This document shows, one piece after another, positions 28,438 to 36,749 of a DNA stretch of 39,544 bases (position 1 is its first letter; each line of letters opens with the position of its first letter). The stretch covers positions 1 through 39,544 of the forward strand of contig CAZJYC010000020.1 of NCBI GenBank assembly GCA_964550165.1, read 5' to 3'. The notes under the pieces were generated by a model that saw only the letters and a list, made by a program, of their open reading frames with translations, ran no database searches and was not told where the DNA came from. The position numbers and the translations under genes are program-made. The stretch is from CAZJYC01 sp964550165. Lineage in GTDB: Bacteria; Acidobacteriota; Aminicenantia; Aminicenantales; Aminicenantaceae.

Positions 28438-29715
28438 ATGCGAAAAGTTGTCTCCATCATCATGGCTGGCGGGCAGGGCAGCCGGCTCTACCCGCTGACA
28501 AAGAAACGGAGCAAGCCGGCAGTTCCGATTGCAGGAAGATTCCGGCTGATCGATTTTCCCATCAGCAACTGCATCCACTCTGGATTGCGCAAGATTTTTA
28601 TCCTCACCCAGTTCAGCAGCGAATCGCTCCACCGTCACATCTTTCTGACCTACCGCTTCGACAATTTTAGCAAGGACTTTCTGACCATTCTTTCCGCCCA
28701 ACAGACGCTGGAGAGCCGTGATTGGTATCAGGGAACAGCAGATGCGGTCCGGCAAAATCTTCGTTTTTTCCGGGACGAAGGAGACCTTGTCTTAGTCCTA
28801 TCCGGTGACCATCTCTACCGGATGGATTACCAGAAATTCATCGATTTTCATCTGAAGAAAAAGGCAGAAATCAGCATCTCTGTCTATCCTGTCTACCAAG
28901 CCCAAGCCCCTGAATTCGGAGTGATGAGAGTCAACACAAGCGGCAGAATCACAGCCTTCTTCGAAAAGCCGAAAGACCCTCAGCAGCTGGAAAAAATGAA
29001 AGTGCCGGAAGAAGCTTTCAAGAAATTTCAGTTCGATGCACTGGGAAGGACGCACCTGGCCTCGATGGGTGTCTATCTTTTCAACTGGGACATTCTTAAG
29101 GAGCTTCTGGAAGATACAGATTCTGAAGATTTTGGAAGAGAAGTCATCCCCCTTGCCATCAGGCGGAAAAAGGTTTTTGCCTACTTCTTTGACGGATACT
29201 GGGAGGACATCGGGACGATCCGCAGCTTCTACGACGCCCATCTTGATTTGATGCAGCCTCTGCCCAAATTCAATCTCTATGATGAAGAAAAGCCCATTTT
29301 TACCGTGGCCCGCTTCCTGCCCGGTTCCAAAATCCTTTCGTCGGAAGTCCACAACTCCATTCTATGCGAAGGGAGTATCATCAACCGCTCATGGATTAAC
29401 TATTCTATCATCGGCATACGCAGCCGGATCGGAGATAATTCTGTTGTCGATCGTTCCGTGATCATGGGAGCTGATCTTTTTGAATCCAAGGAAGAACTGG
29501 CACAGAATGCGGAAAAGAAGGTGCCGAACGTAGGGATAGGACAAAACTGCGAAATTCGCAATGCGATCATCGACAAAAATGCCCGCATCGGGAATGGCGT
29601 GAAGCTCGTCAATGCCCGAGGAATTAAAGAGGAAACTCAGGAAGATTATGTAATCCAGGATGGAATTACCGTTATTCCAAAAAATTCAATTATTCCCGAC
29701 GGAACGGTCATCTGA
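28438..29715 (+). CDS. glgC: glucose-1-phosphate adenylyltransferase
   Basis: GlgC makes ADP-glucose from glucose 1-phosphate and ATP, the committed step of bacterial glycogen synthesis. The 425-residue product has the nucleotidyltransferase N-terminus IIMAGGQGSRLYPLT followed by KPAVPIAGRFRLIDFPISNC. It also has WYQGTADAVRQN, LVLSGDHLYRMDY, FEKP, LASMGVYLF and YWEDIGTIRSFYDAH, then a C-terminal left-handed beta-helix (IINRSWINYSIIGIRSRIG). All expected substrate motifs are present. No Shine-Dalgarno is evident. It opens the plus-strand glycogen cluster and could supply ADP-glucose to GlgA, TreT and possibly GpgS. Allosteric control by a glycolytic intermediate is usual for the family. Confidence 0.97.
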   Translation: MRKVVSIIMAGGQGSRLYPLTKKRSKPAVPIAGRFRLIDFPISNCIHSGLRKIFILTQFSSESLHRHIFLTYRFDNFSKDFLTILSAQQTLESRDWYQGTADAVRQNLRFFRDEGDLVLVLSGDHLYRMDYQKFIDFHLKKKAEISISVYPVYQAQAPEFGVMRVNTSGRITAFFEKPKDPQQLEKMKVPEEAFKKFQFDALGRTHLASMGVYLFNWDILKELLEDTDSEDFGREVIPLAIRRKKVFAYFFDGYWEDIGTIRSFYDAHLDLMQPLPKFNLYDEEKPIFTVARFLPGSKILSSEVHNSILCEGSIINRSWINYSIIGIRSRIGDNSVVDRSVIMGADLFESKEELAQNAEKKVPNVGIGQNCEIRNAIIDKNARIGNGVKLVNARGIKEETQEDYVIQDGITVIPKNSIIPDGTVI

Positions 29716-29840
29716 TTCCAGAAAAATATCCGCGATTTTTTTCCTGAGTGACTTTTTAAAACATTTTTCTTTACGGCTTATCCAAAACCCATACAGCTCG
29801 AATCGTCTTGAGAAATTTAGAAAAAATTTATTCATAGCAT

Positions 29841-29870
29841 TTGACGTACCCAAATTGCCTATGTTATATA
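29841..29870 (+). promoter_or_regulatory. candidate promoter of the GH57 gene cluster
   Basis: TTGACG (29841-29846) is followed after 18 nt by TATATA (29865-29870); TTATAT would give 17 nt. The start would be about 75 nt before the GH57 ATG at 29950. No convincing glgC terminator is seen in 29716-29840, so read-through from glgC is also possible. Confidence 0.55.
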
Positions 29871-29949
29871 CTCATCGTTATCATGTTGCCTTATATTACA
29901 GAATTTTCCTTCAAAATCGGAAACAGAAAAAATATTAGAGCATAATCCT

Positions 29950-31623
29950 ATGACCAACGATTCTCCTGTCTATGTCACCTTCCTCTGGCACATGCATCAA
30001 CCTGTCTACAAAAAGCCTCAAGATGAGAGTTACCTCCTCCCCTGGGTCAGGCTTCACGCCATCAAGGATTATTTTGATATGGCTGCCTTAATCGAGGAAA
30101 CTCAAGGAATGCGGGCGGTGATCAATATCGTCCCTTCCCTTTTTGTCCAACTGGAAGACTACATCAAAGGCTCAGCCAAAGATCCCTTTCTCATCTTTAG
30201 CATAAAGCCTGTCCATGAGCTAACAGTGGATGAAAAGTTATTCCTGCTGAAAAATTTTTTTGAAGTCAATAAGGTGAGGATCATAGACACTTCCCAGCGC
30301 TATAGCGAACTATGGAAGAAGCAAGTCTGGGCTGGAGGTCAACCCGAGAAACTCCTGAACTACTTCACTCCTCAGGACTATTTGGACTTGCAGGTCCTGT
30401 TTAACCTGGCTTGGTGCGGTCCGACTCTCAAAAGAGATCCACAGATTCTGGCCCTTGCCAAGAAAGATAGAAATTTTATGCAAAAGGAAAAAGAGTTCTT
30501 ACTGGCCAAACAGTACGGATTAATCAGTCAAATCATACCCACATACAAAAGACTCCAGGACAAAGGTTTGATAGAGATTTCTGTCTCACCCTTTTACCAT
30601 CCTCTCCTTCCTCTTGTCTGCGACAACCACACGGCAAAAGAAGCACAACCAGAAGTGAAACTTCCTGGTTACCGCTTCAAATTTCCTGAAGATGCCGAAG
30701 AGCAGATCCGGCTGGCTCTGGAGTATTACCGCAAGTTGTTCGGAACAGAGCCGCAGGGAATGTGGCCGCCCGAAGGCGGAGTCAACACCGCAGTCCTTGA
30801 CATGGCCGCAAAACAGGGTCTGAAGTGGATCGCAACGGATGAGTTCGTTCTGGGAAAATCCCTGGCGCTCCTTGAAGATTTCGATCAAGAGCTGGCCAGA
30901 AACCTGCCTGCAGAAAAAAAATGCCTCCCCTACAACTACAAAAAGCAGCCGAATGAGATCTCCATATTCTTCCGCAATCAAACCCTCTCCAATCTGATAA
31001 GCTTTGTCTACTCCTCCTGGGACGAGGAGAAGGCTGCCGATGATTTCTTCCACCGTCTTATCGCCTTAAGCAACAACCTGAGAACCGAAAAAGGGCAGTA
31101 CATCATTCCCGTCATCATGGATGGCGAGAATGCCTGGGAATATTATCCCAAGGGAGGCGAAATATTTTTGTTCTCCCTCTATCAGAAAATTGTCAATTCC
31201 CCTCAGTTTAAGCCTGTGACCTTCTCAGAATTTCTATCTTTTAGCCAGGAGACCCGGCAGAATTCTCTCACAAGGATAACGCCGGGCTCATGGATTGAGG
31301 GAAATTTTTCCAAATGGATCGGTGAGCCTGCAAAAAACGAAGCCTGGGATTTCCTCTTCGAAGCTAGAAATGCCCTGAGAGAGTTTCTTGGCCGTCTCAG
31401 CCCCACTGAGCGGGAAAAGAAGAGAGAAATTATCGAGAAAGCCCTCAGAATAATCTATATCGCCGAGGGAAGTGACTGGTTCTGGTGGATCAAACGGGGC
31501 GTTCAGCCAGAAAGCGAAAAAAAATTCTCGCTGATTTTGAAGATGTATTTGGCAGAATTCTACAGGACATTGGGCCTGGACATTCCATCTCATCTGAAAG
31601 ACAGCGATTCCATACAGCTCTAA
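29950..31623 (+). CDS. GH57 alpha-amylase/amylopullulanase-type glycoside hydrolase
   Basis: The 557-residue protein is a GH57 enzyme acting on alpha-1,4 (perhaps alpha-1,6) glucans. Conserved regions appear in order: TFLWHMHQPVY near the N-terminus, ISVSPFYHPLLPLV, GMWPPEGGVNTA with candidate nucleophile Glu275, PVIMDGENAWEYYP with candidate acid/base Asp391, and GSWIEGNFSKWIG. The pattern matches the amylopullulanase/maltogenic amylase branch rather than the glucanotransferase or branching-enzyme branches, which are encoded by two other genes in this cluster. There is no signal peptide, so it acts on intracellular glycogen. It ends 5 bp before the next gene, indicating an operon. The exact linkage specificity cannot be read from sequence. 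Confidence 0.9.
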   Translation: MTNDSPVYVTFLWHMHQPVYKKPQDESYLLPWVRLHAIKDYFDMAALIEETQGMRAVINIVPSLFVQLEDYIKGSAKDPFLIFSIKPVHELTVDEKLFLLKNFFEVNKVRIIDTSQRYSELWKKQVWAGGQPEKLLNYFTPQDYLDLQVLFNLAWCGPTLKRDPQILALAKKDRNFMQKEKEFLLAKQYGLISQIIPTYKRLQDKGLIEISVSPFYHPLLPLVCDNHTAKEAQPEVKLPGYRFKFPEDAEEQIRLALEYYRKLFGTEPQGMWPPEGGVNTAVLDMAAKQGLKWIATDEFVLGKSLALLEDFDQELARNLPAEKKCLPYNYKKQPNEISIFFRNQTLSNLISFVYSSWDEEKAADDFFHRLIALSNNLRTEKGQYIIPVIMDGENAWEYYPKGGEIFLFSLYQKIVNSPQFKPVTFSEFLSFSQETRQNSLTRITPGSWIEGNFSKWIGEPAKNEAWDFLFEARNALREFLGRLSPTEREKKREIIEKALRIIYIAEGSDWFWWIKRGVQPESEKKFSLILKMYLAEFYRTLGLDIPSHLKDSDSIQL

Positions 31624-31628
31624 ACTCC

Positions 31629-33785
31629 GTGAACAAAATATTTCTCATCTTCGGAAGCCATTGCCATCAGCCTGTGGGAAATTTTGAGGCTGTCATAGAG
31701 AAAATCTATAACGATTCCTATCTGGCTTTCCTGGAAGTTGTCTCCCGACACCCCAAAGTCAGGATCGTCCTCCACTACAGCGGTGTCCTGCTGGATTGGA
31801 TAGGCGAGCGCCATCCTGAATTTTTTGAGCTTATCAAAAAATTGATCCAAAGAGGTCAGGCTGAGATTCTCTCCGGGAGCTATTACGAAGCCATTCTCCC
31901 TGTCATTCCAGAAAGGGACCAGATGGAGCAGATAAAACGGCTGACCCGGTTTATCCAAAAAACGTTCCAGACTTCACCGCAGGGAATGTGGCTGGCTGAA
32001 CGGGTCTGGGAACCCAAGCTGGCAAAGTCACTCCCCGCTTCAGGGATGAAATTCGCCCTTGTCGATGATTTTCATTTCAAAGCGGGTGGCTTAAAGGAGG
32101 ACCAACTCCTGGGCTACTTCAATGTTGAGGATGAAGGCTCCGTTTTCTCCCTATTTCCGATCAGCGAATGGCTGAGATATTCAACTCCTTTCAAACAGGT
32201 TGAACAGACCATAAACTACCTCCGGCAGATGTCCGAAGTCAAAGAAAATCCCTTGCTGGTCATAGTCGACGATGGAGAGAAATTTGGCTGCTGGCCGGGA
32301 ACAAGGAAATGGGTCTATGAGGAGGGATGGTTGGAGAATTTCCTCTCCGCTTTGGAAGAGAACAGTGACTGGATAGAAACCCTGACCTGCAGCGAATGCC
32401 TCCAGAGATTCCCCCCGGCGGGGCTGTTTTATCTTCCTGTTGGCGCTTATTTTAATATGGGCGAATGGTCCCTCTCCGCGGAGCGCGCCGTTGAATACCA
32501 GAATTTGATGCAGAAGCTGAAGAATGAAGGCCTCTTAGAGAGATACAAAGGATTCCTGAGGGGCGGAATATGGAGAAATTTCCTCATTAAGTATCCCGAA
32601 AGCAACCAGTTGCATAAAAAGATGGTCGCCCTCAGCCAGTCTATTCATGAAATTCAAAATAGAAACAAAAAGAGCCCTGAGCGATCCAAATCCATAGAGA
32701 AAGCGTCCGTTGAGCTCCTCAAATCCCAATGCAATGATGGCTACTGGCACGGAGTGTTCGGAGGTCTTTATCTTCCCCATCTCAGGGATGCGCTCTACAA
32801 GCACCTCATCCAGGGTGAACGCCACCTCGAGCAAATCCTCCACCGTGAGAAAGAGTGGTGTGAGACAGAAGCTTCTGATTTGGATGGCGACGGTCAGCCT
32901 GAAATCATCCTCAACAATCCTTGGCTGAAAGCTTATTTTGACCCTGCTGAGGGCGGGATGATGTATGAGCTCGACTATAAGCCGAGCAATTTTAATCTGA
33001 TTAACACCTTATCCCGGCGATTTGAGCATTATCATCAAGCCATTTCGGAAAGACTTGAGGCAAAGAATGAACAGTCGGGGCAGGATCAGACCAGCATTCA
33101 CGATATAGACAAGAGCGCAGATATGGCCAGGTTAAAAAAGTTTCTGAATTACGACCGGTACAGGAAAGCCTGTCTGATCGACCATTTTTTGGACAGCGAC
33201 ACAGACCTTCATCAGTTCAGCTCCGTCCATTATCACGAACAGGGGGATTTTGTCCGATCGCCATACGACTATAGGGTTGAAAAAGAGAAAAAAAGCATAA
33301 GACTCGTTTTGAGAAGAAGAGGACTGATCCGGCAAAACGGAGAGTTTCCCTTGGAGATAGCCAAAAAGGTCCGGATGATGTATAATAGCCCATCTTTGGA
33401 TATCCAATATGAGGTTATCAACCGCTCGAAAGAATCTCTGAGGCTATCCTTTGCCATCGAACTCAACTTAGCCATGCTGGCGGGCCAGCATCCCAATGTT
33501 AGCCTCTCGTTTGGCGAAGAGAGCTACATGATGGCAACCGCTGGAGGTAAAGCCAAGGTGAATAGTCTCAAAATCATCAATAAACTCAATAACCTTGTCG
33601 TCTGCCTTGACATCGCGAAAGAGGCCACCCTGTGGTGGTTTCCCGTTGAAACAATATCTCAATCGGAGAGGGGATTTGACCTCACCTATCAGAGCACAGT
33701 CATTCTGCCGAAGTGGGAAATAGTCTTAGAAAGTAACAAAAAATGGGAAACAAGGGTAAAAATGTCTATACATCCTGCTTATTAG
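31629..33785 (+). CDS. GH57 4-alpha-glucanotransferase
   Basis: The enzyme transfers alpha-1,4-glucan segments between chains, like the Thermococcus litoralis glucanotransferase. The 718-residue product begins IFLIFGSHCHQPVGNFE. It has ILSGSYYEAILPVIP, GMWLAERVWEPKLAKSL with nucleophile Glu124, FALVDDFHF, and IVDDGEKFGCWPG with the acid/base Asp at 214/215. A beta-rich C-terminal half follows (DLDGDGQPEIILNN, SPYDYRVE), as in the family. I set the start at the GTG at 31629, five bases after the previous stop. It puts the HQP motif at the usual distance from the N-terminus, whereas an in-frame ATG at 31485 would lie inside the upstream gene. No clear Shine-Dalgarno is present, so coupling to the upstream GH57 gene is likely. 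It is cytoplasmic. Confidence 0.93.
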   Translation: MNKIFLIFGSHCHQPVGNFEAVIEKIYNDSYLAFLEVVSRHPKVRIVLHYSGVLLDWIGERHPEFFELIKKLIQRGQAEILSGSYYEAILPVIPERDQMEQIKRLTRFIQKTFQTSPQGMWLAERVWEPKLAKSLPASGMKFALVDDFHFKAGGLKEDQLLGYFNVEDEGSVFSLFPISEWLRYSTPFKQVEQTINYLRQMSEVKENPLLVIVDDGEKFGCWPGTRKWVYEEGWLENFLSALEENSDWIETLTCSECLQRFPPAGLFYLPVGAYFNMGEWSLSAERAVEYQNLMQKLKNEGLLERYKGFLRGGIWRNFLIKYPESNQLHKKMVALSQSIHEIQNRNKKSPERSKSIEKASVELLKSQCNDGYWHGVFGGLYLPHLRDALYKHLIQGERHLEQILHREKEWCETEASDLDGDGQPEIILNNPWLKAYFDPAEGGMMYELDYKPSNFNLINTLSRRFEHYHQAISERLEAKNEQSGQDQTSIHDIDKSADMARLKKFLNYDRYRKACLIDHFLDSDTDLHQFSSVHYHEQGDFVRSPYDYRVEKEKKSIRLVLRRRGLIRQNGEFPLEIAKKVRMMYNSPSLDIQYEVINRSKESLRLSFAIELNLAMLAGQHPNVSLSFGEESYMMATAGGKAKVNSLKIINKLNNLVVCLDIAKEATLWWFPVETISQSERGFDLTYQSTVILPKWEIVLESNKKWETRVKMSIHPAY

Positions 33786-33874
33786 CCCAGAGTTTCTGGA
33801 ACGGAGATTGATTTTGCTAAAATTCCTGATCCGTTCACAAATTATATTCCTAAGAAGAAAAAAAGGAGACGCCC

Positions 33875-34906
33875 ATGCCAGAGCTCAGGTATGACCCTCT
33901 GCAGCATCGCTGGGTTATCATTTCCACGGAAAGAGCTGCCAGACCTTCTGACCTTCAAAACACCACCAAATACAACAGCGTAAAAACATGTCCCTTCTGC
34001 GAGGGCTTTGAATCCTCCACCCCTCCGGAGATATGGTCGATAAGAGAGCCCAACACGTCTCCCAACTCTCCAGGATGGAAAGTGAGAATCGTTCCCAACA
34101 AATTTCCTGCGCTGAAGATCGAGGCTGCAGGGAAAAGATTTGGAGTCGGCTTGTACGATAAGATTGAAGGTGTCGGAGCCCATGAGGTTATCATCGAGAC
34201 GCCCCAGCATGACCTGTGTCTGGCTGACCTCCATCCCGTTCAGGTTAAATGGGTTCTCCTGGGCTATCGCGAAAGGCTTAAAGACCTCTACAAAGACACT
34301 CGCTTCAAATATGTCCTGATTTTCAAAAATCATGGAATGAGGGCAGGCGCTTCCCTGGCTCATCCCCATTCCCAGTTGATCGCCACGCCCATCGTCCCGC
34401 GGAACGTCATCATCAAACTCCAGGCTGCCAAGAACCATTTTGAGAAGAAAGAAAGATGCCTTGTCTGCGACCTTATTGAGCAAGAAATGAGCACAAACAC
34501 AAGAATAATTACCCAAGAGAATGGCTTTATCGCCTTCACTCCTTATGCCTCCCGCTTCCCCTTTGAAGTCTTTATCGCCCCTCTAGAGCATAACTACAGC
34601 TTCGCTGAAGTTACGGATGAAGAATTAGATAGGCTATCGCATTTTCTCAAAGATATCCTCCACCGTCTGAAGGTAATTCTCCATGATCCGCCATACAACT
34701 ATGTCGTAAGCACTTCTCCCAACACCGAAGCCAAGCCCAAGTTCTCAGACCAGTGGGTGACCATCAAATACGATTATCACTGGCACATCGAGATTATCCC
34801 CCGCCTTATCCGGATCGCCGGCTTTGAATGGGGAAGCGGTTTCTACATCAATCCCAGCACACCGGAGGCGGCAGCCCATTTTTTGCGCGAAATGAAAACC
34901 GAATAA
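33875..34906 (+). CDS. galT: GalT-family nucleotidylyltransferase (galactose-1-P uridylyltransferase or ADP-glucose phosphorylase-like)
   Basis: The 343-residue HIT-superfamily protein has the GalT N-terminus LRYDPLQHRWVIISTERA, zinc-type Cys39/Cys42 (CPFC), KVRIVPNKFPAL, HEVIIETP and the active-site H-P-H segment His163-Pro-His165 followed by Ser-Gln. A second CxxC lies at Cys195/Cys198. The family transfers nucleotide monophosphate through a covalent histidine intermediate. Escherichia coli GalT has HPHGQ, so the Ser here and the glycogen setting leave open a role on ADP-glucose rather than galactose; no galK or galE is nearby. AAAGGAG precedes the ATG by about 8 nt. It is 13 bp upstream of the branching enzyme, in one operon. 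Confidence 0.88.
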   Translation: MPELRYDPLQHRWVIISTERAARPSDLQNTTKYNSVKTCPFCEGFESSTPPEIWSIREPNTSPNSPGWKVRIVPNKFPALKIEAAGKRFGVGLYDKIEGVGAHEVIIETPQHDLCLADLHPVQVKWVLLGYRERLKDLYKDTRFKYVLIFKNHGMRAGASLAHPHSQLIATPIVPRNVIIKLQAAKNHFEKKERCLVCDLIEQEMSTNTRIITQENGFIAFTPYASRFPFEVFIAPLEHNYSFAEVTDEELDRLSHFLKDILHRLKVILHDPPYNYVVSTSPNTEAKPKFSDQWVTIKYDYHWHIEIIPRLIRIAGFEWGSGFYINPSTPEAAAHFLREMKTE

Positions 34907-34919
34907 CTGGCCGAGATGG

Positions 34920-36665
34920 GTGAAAAAGCATAAATTGAAAAAAAATCCAGACAAGATTAAAGGGCATTTTGTCCTGGTGCTCCACAGCCATATTCCCTAT
35001 GTCATCGGACAGAGGGATTGGCCGCACGGGACGAGCTGGCTCTATGAAGCCACGGCAGAAACCTACCTCCCCCTTCTGCTCGCTTTTTATGACTTGATGG
35101 ATGAGGGAATATATCCAAGAGTGACCATCAGCCTTACTCCTGTTTTGTGTGAACAGCTCAGCCACCCCAATTTTGCCTCTGGACTGGTGAGTTACATCAA
35201 GGAAAAAATCTCCATGTCTCGGCAGAATGCTTCGGATTTTAAAAAGTTTGGGGAAAACCACAAGGCCTATCTTGCAGAGTGGTGGCATGATTTTTACACA
35301 AAGATTGGAGATGCCTTTGAGACAAAGTTCAAAAAAGACCTCATCCATGCCTTTAAAAACCTGCAGGACAACGGCGGAATCGAAATCATCACCTGCGCAG
35401 CCACTCATGGCTACCTTCCCCTGCTTGGCTATGATGAATGTGTTAATGCCCAAATTCAACAAGGGGCAAACAACTACCGTCACCATTTTGGACATTTTCC
35501 GGCAGGAATCTGGCTTCCCGAATGCGCTTACCGTCCGGGATACAAATGGAACTTTCCTGTTCACGAACAGAGAAAAAAAGCCAGGATAAGAAAGGGAATT
35601 GAAGAATTCCTTATAGAGGCGAACATCAAATATTTCATCATCGACGCTCACCTGCTCCGCGGAGGCAAAGCCATTGGGACGTATCTTTCGCGTTTTAAGG
35701 CCCTTCAGAATCTGTGGAAGAGGTTTTCCTCAGGCTACAGGGCTCTGAAAGAAGACATCGAGAAAGTCCCTCATCTCATCTATTTTCTCCATGGTCAAAA
35801 AGCAACAGAAACAGTTGCCCTCTTCACCCGGGACCCGCAAACCAGTCTTCAGGTCTGGAGTGGGCAATGGGGATATCCGGGCAACGGCGTGTATCTTGAC
35901 TTCCATAAGAAATATCATCCTGGAGGCCTCCGCTACTGGAGAGTGACAGATTACAAAACTGACCTGGGTGACAAAGAGGAGTATTATCCAGAAAATGCTC
36001 CATTTGCTATCAAAGAGCAATCCGAACATTTCAATCATTTAGCGAAGAAAATTCTGCTCGAATTCCATGCCAGAACCGGTATGAAAGGGACATTGACCGC
36101 ACCCTTTGACACCGAGCTCTTCGGCCACTGGTGGTTTGAGGGGTGCCAATGGATCGCCGGCGTGTTGCGGTTGATGGCTCAAGATGAAGAGATCACAGCC
36201 ACGACGTGCAGCCAGTGCTTGGAAGAATTGCCTCAGGGAGAGATCGTCACTCTGCCCGAGGGCTCATGGGGAGAAGGCGGATTTCACTACATCTGGCTCA
36301 ATGAGCAAACGAGCTGGACATGGAAAAAAATCTACAGTGCTGAAGAGACATTCCTTCATCTTGTCCGAAAATGGCAGGCAAAGGGAGATGCGATCGCAGA
36401 GAGAATTCTGAAACAGGCTGGCCGGGAGCTTCTTCTCCTGGAAAGCTCGGATTGGCAGTTTCTGATTACCACCTGGAGCGCCAGAGATTATGCTGAAGAA
36501 AGGGTCAGCCTTCATTATGAAAACTTCCTGAGGCTGTGCGGCCTTATGGAAGAAATCGAAGCAAGAGGAAATATTTCTCCAGAGGAAGAGGACTTTCTTC
36601 GTTTCTGCGAGCAGAAAGACAGCGTTTTTTCTGATATTGACCTTAAATGGTGGCTAAAGGAATAG
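34920..36665 (+). CDS. GH57 1,4-alpha-glucan branching enzyme
   Basis: This enzyme introduces alpha-1,6 branches into growing glucan, replacing a GH13 GlgB. The 581-residue protein shows the branching-type GH57 motifs: LVLHSHIPYVIGQRDWPHG, CAATHGYLPLL, GIWLPECAYRPG with nucleophile Glu201, and APFDTELFGHWWFEG with acid/base Asp397. A C-terminal helical domain follows (WQFLITTWSARDYAEER), as in the Thermus and Thermococcus enzymes. The start is GTG at 34920; the nearby ATG at 34916 is out of frame. No signal peptide is present. It lies 13 bp after the GalT-family gene. A homologous GH57 enzyme is used in mycobacterial methylglucose lipopolysaccharide synthesis, where glucosylglycerate is the primer. 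Confidence 0.94.
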   Translation: MKKHKLKKNPDKIKGHFVLVLHSHIPYVIGQRDWPHGTSWLYEATAETYLPLLLAFYDLMDEGIYPRVTISLTPVLCEQLSHPNFASGLVSYIKEKISMSRQNASDFKKFGENHKAYLAEWWHDFYTKIGDAFETKFKKDLIHAFKNLQDNGGIEIITCAATHGYLPLLGYDECVNAQIQQGANNYRHHFGHFPAGIWLPECAYRPGYKWNFPVHEQRKKARIRKGIEEFLIEANIKYFIIDAHLLRGGKAIGTYLSRFKALQNLWKRFSSGYRALKEDIEKVPHLIYFLHGQKATETVALFTRDPQTSLQVWSGQWGYPGNGVYLDFHKKYHPGGLRYWRVTDYKTDLGDKEEYYPENAPFAIKEQSEHFNHLAKKILLEFHARTGMKGTLTAPFDTELFGHWWFEGCQWIAGVLRLMAQDEEITATTCSQCLEELPQGEIVTLPEGSWGEGGFHYIWLNEQTSWTWKKIYSAEETFLHLVRKWQAKGDAIAERILKQAGRELLLLESSDWQFLITTWSARDYAEERVSLHYENFLRLCGLMEEIEARGNISPEEEDFLRFCEQKDSVFSDIDLKWWLKE

Positions 36666-36749
36666 CATTCAATTTTCTGCGGGTATAATATTTTCCATGA
36701 ATCCCATGAGGTGATTTCCCATTCCCATCTGACTTTGAATGGCTTAAAG

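Noticed and set aside
31485..31628. N-terminal extension of the GH57 4-alpha-glucanotransferase from the in-frame ATG at 31485
   Set aside because: It overlaps the end of the upstream GH57 gene by about 140 bp and would put 48 unrelated residues before the conserved HQP region.
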